From NCBI GenBank assembly GCA_029879595.1, contig JAOUPZ010000190.1, forward strand, positions 1 through 6,277: 6,277 nt of DNA. Reading direction: 5' to 3'. Under the pieces are notes generated by a model, which saw only the letters and a program-made list of their open reading frames with translations, was not told where the DNA came from and made no database searches. The position numbers were made by a program, and so were the translations under genes. Source of the stretch: Deltaproteobacteria bacterium. Lineage in GTDB: Bacteria; SAR324; JACQKK01. Numbering within the stretch: the first letter of the stretch is position 1; every line of letters starts with the position of its first letter. This document shows positions 1 to 3,553 of this stretch, in pieces.

Positions 1-222
1 GATGGCCGCCATGTTGCTCCGCGATTTCTCGGTCAGCACCTCCAGCCCCACGCCGGCGTCGGTTTCCGTTTTTTCGTCCGATGTGGAGTGGCTTAGCTCC
101 AGCCGGGATTCCTGCTTCAGAGCCTCACGTTCCCCCAGGAACATCTGGGCCTGGGCCAGGGCCGGGAACAGCCCCAGGAGAAGTACCGCCGGCAGGATTT
201 TGCTCAGGTGTCTCGATATCAT
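1..222 (-). CDS. Exported protein of unknown function, N-terminal 74 residues only (runs off the left edge)
   Basis: The minus-strand frame opens with ATG at 222-220 and stays open to the window edge. The product begins with a clear Sec signal peptide: a basic N-region (R4, H5, K8), a hydrophobic core at about residues 9-19, and an Ala-Gln-Ala site at 23-25 that should be cut before Q26. The visible mature part (26-74) is polar and charged, rich in Glu, Lys, Ser and Thr, with no cysteine, lipobox or recognisable motif, so a periplasmic or secreted protein is inferred. The upstream sequence holds only a weak G-rich stretch (GGGGCC, about 13 nt before the ATG) as ribosome site. The signal peptide and the lack of any competing frame make the start convincing. 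It lies 410 nt downstream of another exported-protein gene on the same strand, so co-transcription is possible but not shown. I do not recognise the family. Confidence 0.72.
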   Translation of the reverse strand, partial: MISRHLSKILPAVLLLGLFPALAQAQMFLGEREALKQESRLELSHSTSDEKTETDAGVGLEVLTEKSRSNMAAI

Positions 223-399
223 CTGATATTTTTACGGCCCCGGTTTCCCGGATAGGCCTCCGGTTTTTCAGCAGCAATGCGGCCAGGCGGAGCCCGGACC
301 GCTACACACAGGTCCATCATCTGAACTATCGGCATTCAGACCGGAAACTTTAAAAAACAGATGATTCTCCGCCCTGAAAAACGGAGACGCCGGAAAGCT

Positions 400-420
400 G
401 CCCACGGCATATGCCTGGGC
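400..420. repeat. Near-perfect palindrome with one bulged base
   Basis: The left arm GCCCA-C-GGCAT pairs with the right arm ATGCCTGGGC, leaving a single unpaired C at position 405. The centre is CATATG. There is no loop, so as DNA it resembles a dimeric-regulator operator. As RNA it would form a short hairpin, but no T-run follows on either strand, so it is not a standard terminator. Its function is unknown. Confidence 0.5.
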
Positions 421-468
421 GATTGGGAGCCAGGGTGATTGGGCGCAAGGACGATGGGGCTCCAGGAC
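421..468. repeat. 16-bp imperfect tandem repeat, three units
   Basis: The units are at 421-436, 437-452 and 453-468, sharing the pattern GATTGGG..C.AGGA. Adjacent units match at 12 of 16 and 13 of 16 positions. A fourth GATT begins at 469 and then diverges. The plus strand is G-rich with spaced GGG runs. The period is not a multiple of three, so the array is unlikely to be maintained as coding sequence. Confidence 0.65.
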
Positions 469-484
469 GATTTTACAGAGAACA

Positions 485-536
485 CCAGGCGGGAAAACCA
501 GGGGGATACACCAGGCGGGAAAACCAGGCGGAAAAA
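485..536. repeat. 13-bp tandem repeat, four units
   Basis: The units are 485-497, 498-510, 511-523 and 524-536. Units 1 and 3 are identical (CCAGGCGGGAAAA), unit 4 differs by one base, and unit 2 matches at 9 of 13 positions. Because units 1 and 3 are identical, a 21-bp direct repeat with period 26 is also visible (482-502 and 508-528). The period of 13 breaks any reading frame, which points to a non-coding minisatellite. Confidence 0.8.
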
Positions 537-600
537 CACGAAGCCCGGCCTGTGCCCCGGAATAGGGCTAAAGGGCGGCTGCGCGGAACAGTGCTTTTTG

Positions 601-636
601 CCGTGCCGCCAGCCGTGCCGCCAGCCGTGCCGTCAG
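601..636. repeat. 12-bp tandem repeat, three units, spanning a stop codon
   Basis: The units are 601-612 and 613-624 (identical, CCGTGCCGCCAG) and 625-636 (one change, C to T at 633). That change contributes to the TGA stop of the minus-strand gene at 633-635, so the array starts inside the last codons of that gene and continues downstream. It probably arose by replication slippage. Confidence 0.75.
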
Positions 637-1049
637 AGCCGTTCCAGAGGTATGCCGAAGCGGTCGGCAATCATTTCCTTCAGCAGACTGTCGGTCTGCA
701 ACCCCGCAAACCTGATCTCGGTCTCAATGGATGAACGGACCGTTCTGAGATCGTCCACATCGCGGCTGGACAGATACCGGTTGCGGATATCTTTCTGTTC
801 CAGGTTGGCCAGCACCATCTCGCGCAGCCGGGCCTTGACCTCATTCATGGTCTTGGCGTCCATGTTGCGCATCAGGGATTCAATCTCTCCCTGGTGGTAC
901 CCGCGCAGCGACAGTCGCACCCAGATGGAGTACAGGCTGATGGGGGTGGAGCCCGGTCCCTGGGCCGTGGAGTGCGGGGGCATGGCAACTATCACCAGCA
1001 TTCCCAGCAGCAGCACGGGCAGGACCAGTCTTAACCGGCGTATTATCAT
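633..1049 (-). CDS. Small exported helical protein of unknown function (138 residues)
   Basis: The product starts with a strong signal peptide: basic residues R4, R5 and R7, a long hydrophobic core at about 8-22, then a Ser-Thr-Ala site at 27-29 with cleavage expected next to Q30. The mature part of about 108 residues is polar and strongly helix-forming, with many Lys, Arg, Glu, Leu and Met and no cysteine. It looks like a periplasmic helical or chaperone-like protein, but no family is recognised. The start is supported by AGGG about nine bases upstream of the ATG, the signal peptide beginning at once, and the fact that the product makes sense from residue 1. The gene is divergent from bamD across 376 nt. 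Its TGA stop lies inside a 12-bp minisatellite, and the same frame continues open for 98 codons afterwards. A shared role with the exported protein at 1-222 is possible but unproven. Confidence 0.78.
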   Translation of the reverse strand: MIIRRLRLVLPVLLLGMLVIVAMPPHSTAQGPGSTPISLYSIWVRLSLRGYHQGEIESLMRNMDAKTMNEVKARLREMVLANLEQKDIRNRYLSSRDVDDLRTVRSSIETEIRFAGLQTDSLLKEMIADRFGIPLERL

Positions 1050-1141
1050 GGCGGTATTTCCCTATACGGCGGGCCGGCTGCTCCAGCGCCGGACCGAGCC
1101 AGAATCGGTTTAAAGCTGCATTCCGGCCGGGGGGATCCATC

Positions 1142-1161
1142 CGGCGGATATCCATCCGCCG
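1142..1161. repeat. Perfect 8-bp stem, 4-nt loop inverted repeat
   Basis: CGGCGGAT (1142-1149) and ATCCGCCG (1154-1161) are exact reverse complements around the loop ATCC. It lies about 95-110 nt upstream of the minus-strand gene that starts at 1049, so it could sit in that gene's leader or be an operator. No T-run follows on either strand, which argues against an intrinsic terminator. Confidence 0.5.
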
Positions 1162-1255
1162 CCGATATATTCCAGGCCGATTATTTAACCACATTCAGAC
1201 CCTCCCTGTCCAACCGGTTATCGGCGCATATGGCCGGATGCCAGACGGAAAAGGG

Positions 1256-1318
1256 GCCTGTTTATAAATTATCGGCAGTGGACGGGAATACTTTAGCCTG
1301 ACCGGGCCATAAACAGGC
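1256..1318. repeat. 10-bp inverted repeat with 43-bp spacer
   Basis: GCCTGTTTAT (1256-1265) is the exact reverse complement of ATAAACAGGC (1309-1318). The arms are AT-rich for this region and lie between the divergent genes, about 100-170 nt upstream of bamD. Two half-sites for a DNA-bending or looping regulator are one reading; a long-loop RNA hairpin is another. The spacer shows no further strong structure. Confidence 0.5.
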
Positions 1319-1409
1319 AGGTGGGCAGCAGGAATACGGTCTGCTATGCTTTTGGATGAAAATGCTGGAAAATAACCCGGCAGACCCGGCACCGCCGGAC
1401 GAACCACAA

Positions 1410-1415
1410 TATAAT
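1410..1415 (+). promoter_or_regulatory. Possible -10 element for the bamD-dprA-topA operon
   Basis: TATAAT is an exact sigma-70-type -10 hexamer 10 bases before the bamD ATG. No TTGACA-like -35 box is found at the usual spacing (about 1387-1392 reads CGGCAC), and there is no TGn extension. Transcription from here would start near 1421-1423 and give a leader of only a few bases. The match may be chance in an AT-rich spot. Confidence 0.3.
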
Positions 1416-1425
1416 TACGGAAGAG

Positions 1426-2337
1426 ATGGCCTTGAACCCGCAACCGAACAGGAAAGCAAACGCCGGAACACGCCCCGCAGGCGGCCCGTGGAGGAACAGG
1501 GCACCCGGCTGGCTGATTTTTCTGCCCGCCGCGCTGGCCCTGGCGCTGGCCGCCACCGGATGTCAGGCCCCCCAGCCCGATGTAAAGATACCCGCACGGA
1601 TCCTGTACCTGGAAGGCCAGATGCAGGAGGACCAGGAGCTGTATTCGGAAGCCACCACCAAGCTCAAGACGGTCGTGGAACAGAACGCCGGTTCGCGCCT
1701 GGGTAACTTCGCCAACCTTAAGATGGGGCTGATAGAACTGAAGAAGGAGGAATGGGTTACGGCGGAATCATACTTCCGGCTGTTTCTCAGCGGCAACGCC
1801 AACAGCCACCTCACGCCCTTCGTGCTGTTCCAGATCATGAAGGCGCACCATGAAAACAGCTATACCGGCTTATTCGTCCGCAACCGGGAGATTGACCGGG
1901 ACATGGAGCCCAACCGGCAGCTGATCAGGGAATTCAAGCGGTTCTATTTCCTTTTCCCCAACAGCATGTACAGCCAGCAGGTGCGGGAGTACTTCCGGGC
2001 CGCCCGGGAGAGCATCGCCGAGCATGAGCGGCTGGTGGCCGATTACTATTATGACCGGGGGCTGTATAACGCCGCCGCCTCCCGGTATCTGTATCTGCTG
2101 CGCAATTATCCCTTCTATCAGGACTCCGAATACGCGCTGGAAATGCTGATCAGATCCTACCGCCAGAATGTGCAGCCGGCTGCGGCCGAGGAAATGGAGC
2201 GCATCTACCAGAGGATATACAAGAATGGAAGCGCCCAGACACCCCCCCAGGGAGAAAAGAAGGGCGAAAAGCCCCCACCAATGATGGTTTCAGGGGTTGA
2301 CTTGGAGGGAAAGGAGCGGTCATTTAAAGGGGAATGA
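1426..2337 (+). CDS. bamD: Outer membrane protein assembly factor BamD (lipoprotein with TPR-like repeats)
   Basis: BamD is the essential lipoprotein of the BAM complex; it sits on the periplasmic face of the outer membrane and helps BamA insert beta-barrel proteins. The product has 303 residues (about 245 in E. coli). A hydrophobic segment at about 29-43 ends in a lipobox, Ala-Thr-Gly-Cys, with C46 as the predicted lipidated cysteine. TPR-like helical pairs fill about 57-266. Family hallmarks are the RxIDRDxEP-like segment at 154-162, the FPNSxY motif at 177-182, and the VADYYYxRGxYxAAxxRY helix pair at about 204-221. The C-terminal extension (about 269-303) is charged and proline-rich and includes a C7 tract (2242-2248). 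The 28-residue N-region before the hydrophobic core is long. At the annotated ATG the GGAAGAG ribosome site is too close, whereas TTG at 1432 (codon 3) would have a 6-base spacing, so the true start may be 1432. Its TGA overlaps the dprA start. It could be a more general YfiO/TPR lipoprotein, but the motifs favour BamD. Confidence 0.85.
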   Translation: MALNPQPNRKANAGTRPAGGPWRNRAPGWLIFLPAALALALAATGCQAPQPDVKIPARILYLEGQMQEDQELYSEATTKLKTVVEQNAGSRLGNFANLKMGLIELKKEEWVTAESYFRLFLSGNANSHLTPFVLFQIMKAHHENSYTGLFVRNREIDRDMEPNRQLIREFKRFYFLFPNSMYSQQVREYFRAARESIAEHERLVADYYYDRGLYNAAASRYLYLLRNYPFYQDSEYALEMLIRSYRQNVQPAAAEEMERIYQRIYKNGSAQTPPQGEKKGEKPPPMMVSGVDLEGKERSFKGE

Positions 2338-3497
2338 ACAAGGAACAAGAATACTGGCTGGCACTGACGCTGTTGCCAAAGGTGGGCGCCCGCACCATTG
2401 AAACACTGGTGGAAAGTTTCGGCAGTGTGGCCGCAGTGTTCGAGGCCCCGCCGGATGAGCTTTCGCGCCGATGCGGCCTGAGGCCCCTCCTGGCGGGCCA
2501 GATAACAGCCAGCCTGGAGTCCCCGGGGCTGCAGGAGGAAAAGAAACTGCTGGAGCAGCACGGGGCGCGTCTGATTGTCCGGGGGGACGCCGATTACCCC
2601 CGGCGGCTCCAGGCGATCCGGCTGCCCCCGCCATTGCTTTACTGCCGGGGTCCGGCCCCCCTGTCGGCAGGACCGGTATTATCCGTGGTGGGCACCAGGC
2701 GCAGCACCCGGTACGGGGAAAAAACAACGCGAAGGATGATCGAGGAACTGGCCCGGCTCAGGCCGGACACCGTGGTGGTCAGCGGGCTGGCCAGGGGCAT
2801 TGACACGGTGGCCCATCGGCAGGCCCTGGACTGCGGGCTGAAAACCATGGCCGTGCTGGCCGGCGGGCTGTCCCGGACTTATCCGCCGGAAAACCGGGAA
2901 CTGGCGGAGGAGATCGCCGCAACGGGCGCGCTTCTCACCGAGTTCCCCATGGCCGCTCCTCCCATGGGCAGGCAGTTTCCCATGCGCAACCGCATCATCA
3001 GCGGGCTGTGCAGCACCCTGCTGGTGGTGGAAGCCGGGGAGCGCAGCGGGGCGTTGATAACGGCAGGCTTCGCGCAGAACCACCGGCGGCCCGTGCTGGC
3101 AGTGCCCGGCAACCTGGACCTGCCATCCTTTGCCGGGGTGAACCGCCTGATCCAGCAGGGCCAGGCCCGGCTGGCCACCTGCGGGGCAGACTTGGCGGCG
3201 GCCCTGGAAGACGGCCGGAGCAAGGCCATCCGGCAAATGGAAATGGGAATAGACGGCGGGGACCCCCCCCACGACGGGATGGATACCGCGGCCGCAGACA
3301 GCAGACAGGATTCCCCCCCCCTGGACGGGGACCATGGGAGGGTGGTGGAAGCGTTAAAAAAAGGTGCGCTGCACCCGGATGACCTGGCAGCCGAACTGGG
3401 GTTGCCCATTGAAAAACTGCTGGGTCTGCTGCTGGAACTTGAGCTTTCCGGCGAGATATATCAGACTGCCGGAAATCTTTACTCGCTTGATACCTGA
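2334..3497 (+). CDS. dprA: DNA-processing protein DprA (Smf), RecA loader in natural transformation
   Basis: DprA binds incoming single-stranded DNA in the cytoplasm, protects it and loads RecA during natural transformation; many non-competent bacteria also carry it. The 387-residue product shows the family order: an N-terminal helix-hairpin-helix region (about 14-31, LPKVGART), a Rossmann-like core (about 80-292) with VVGTRR (118-123), SGLARGID (150-157), YPPEN (183-187), GALLTEFP (198-205), FPMRNRIISGL (215-225), SGALITA (238-244) and AVPGN (256-260), then a variable linker (about 293-332) and a C-terminal winged helix (about 333-386). The usual GTG in the VLGTG segment is AGG here (174-179), and the typical GA after the final NxLIxxG is QA; both are mild changes. 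The ATG overlaps the bamD stop as ATGA, with AAAGGGG just before it, so translational coupling is likely. The linker contains C8 and C9 tracts, and an A7 tract follows near the start of the winged helix, which is unusual. topA follows after 56 nt, a common dprA neighbour. Confidence 0.95.
   Translation: MNKEQEYWLALTLLPKVGARTIETLVESFGSVAAVFEAPPDELSRRCGLRPLLAGQITASLESPGLQEEKKLLEQHGARLIVRGDADYPRRLQAIRLPPPLLYCRGPAPLSAGPVLSVVGTRRSTRYGEKTTRRMIEELARLRPDTVVVSGLARGIDTVAHRQALDCGLKTMAVLAGGLSRTYPPENRELAEEIAATGALLTEFPMAAPPMGRQFPMRNRIISGLCSTLLVVEAGERSGALITAGFAQNHRRPVLAVPGNLDLPSFAGVNRLIQQGQARLATCGADLAAALEDGRSKAIRQMEMGIDGGDPPHDGMDTAAADSRQDSPPLDGDHGRVVEALKKGALHPDDLAAELGLPIEKLLGLLLELELSGEIYQTAGNLYSLDT
3263..3362 (+). 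repeat. Homopolymer tracts (C8, C9, A7) in the dprA linker and winged-helix start
   Basis: C8 is at 3263-3270, C9 at 3313-3321 and A7 at 3356-3362, all within 100 bases of dprA. The C tracts encode Pro-Pro in the disordered-looking linker; the A7 encodes Lys-Lys near the start of the winged helix. Adding one C to either C tract would shift reading to a frame that ends at 3380-3382. Losing one C from the C9 tract would stop at 3355-3357. Both would remove the winged helix but leave the DNA-binding core. Confidence 0.85.
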
Positions 3498-3553
3498 GCG
3501 GCAAGCGCCCAGGAACGGGCAATAATCATCATAAGCACTGGAGAACCGGGCGG

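Larger units (their letters stand above)
223..632. other. Repeat-rich intergenic region between two minus-strand exported-protein genes
   Basis: No convincing gene lies in this 410-nt stretch. From right to left it holds a 12-bp minisatellite (601-636), a 13-bp one (485-536), a 16-bp one (421-468), a near-perfect palindrome (400-420), and a weak minus-strand hairpin (arms 382-387 and 366-371, 10-nt loop) followed nine bases later by six Ts (357-352). That hairpin could be a poor terminator, but the stem is only 6 bp and the T-run is too far away. A second small hairpin (296-300 with 311-315) lies in the presumed leader of the gene at 1-222. No promoter with both consensus boxes was found. The minus frame remains open through much of this region (see findings), but repeat periods of 13 and 16 argue against coding. 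Confidence 0.6.
1050..1425. other. Divergent intergenic region between the exported-protein gene and bamD
   Basis: This 376-nt region should hold the promoters of both the leftward gene (633-1049) and the rightward bamD-dprA-topA operon. Its centre (about 1170-1420) is visibly more AT-rich than the flanking genes. It contains an 8-bp hairpin (1142-1161), a 10-bp inverted repeat with a 43-nt spacer (1256-1318) and a consensus -10 hexamer just before bamD (1410-1415). A second TATAAA is at 1263-1268, overlapping the left arm of the inverted repeat, without a good -35 box. Short open frames here, including one starting at 1356, continue only as out-of-frame reading of bamD and show no independent coding signs. 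No tRNA or known riboswitch was recognised. Confidence 0.6.

Noticed and set aside
352..387. Intrinsic terminator for the minus-strand gene at 633-1049
   Set aside because: The stem has only 6 bp with a 10-nt loop, and the T6 run starts nine bases after the stem, so it does not fit a typical Rho-independent terminator.
421..519. G-quadruplex on the plus strand
   Set aside because: Several GGG runs occur, but at least one loop is 11-12 bases, longer than the usual limit for a stable structure.
421..536. CRISPR array
   Set aside because: The units are 13-16 bp and directly abutting, with no unique spacers between repeats of constant length.
439..1113. Plus-strand open frame of 224 codons
   Set aside because: It runs through the minisatellites and then antisense to the exported-protein gene at 633-1049, which has a signal peptide and ribosome site. 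The translation is Arg/Ser-rich with no coding signs.
1356..1706. Plus-strand open frame starting upstream of bamD
   Set aside because: Its first 23 codons lie before bamD and look somewhat protein-like, but the rest is an out-of-frame reading of the bamD signal peptide and TPR region and becomes Arg/Pro-rich. No good ribosome site is seen.
2679..3335. Minus-strand open frame of 218 codons inside dprA
   Set aside because: It is antisense to a strongly conserved dprA core and shows a His/Pro/Gln-rich shadow composition.
3498..3553. Terminator or separate promoter between dprA and topA
   Set aside because: Only a 4-bp GCCC/GGGC stem without a T-run is visible and no paired -35/-10 boxes, so read-through from dprA into topA is the simpler view.
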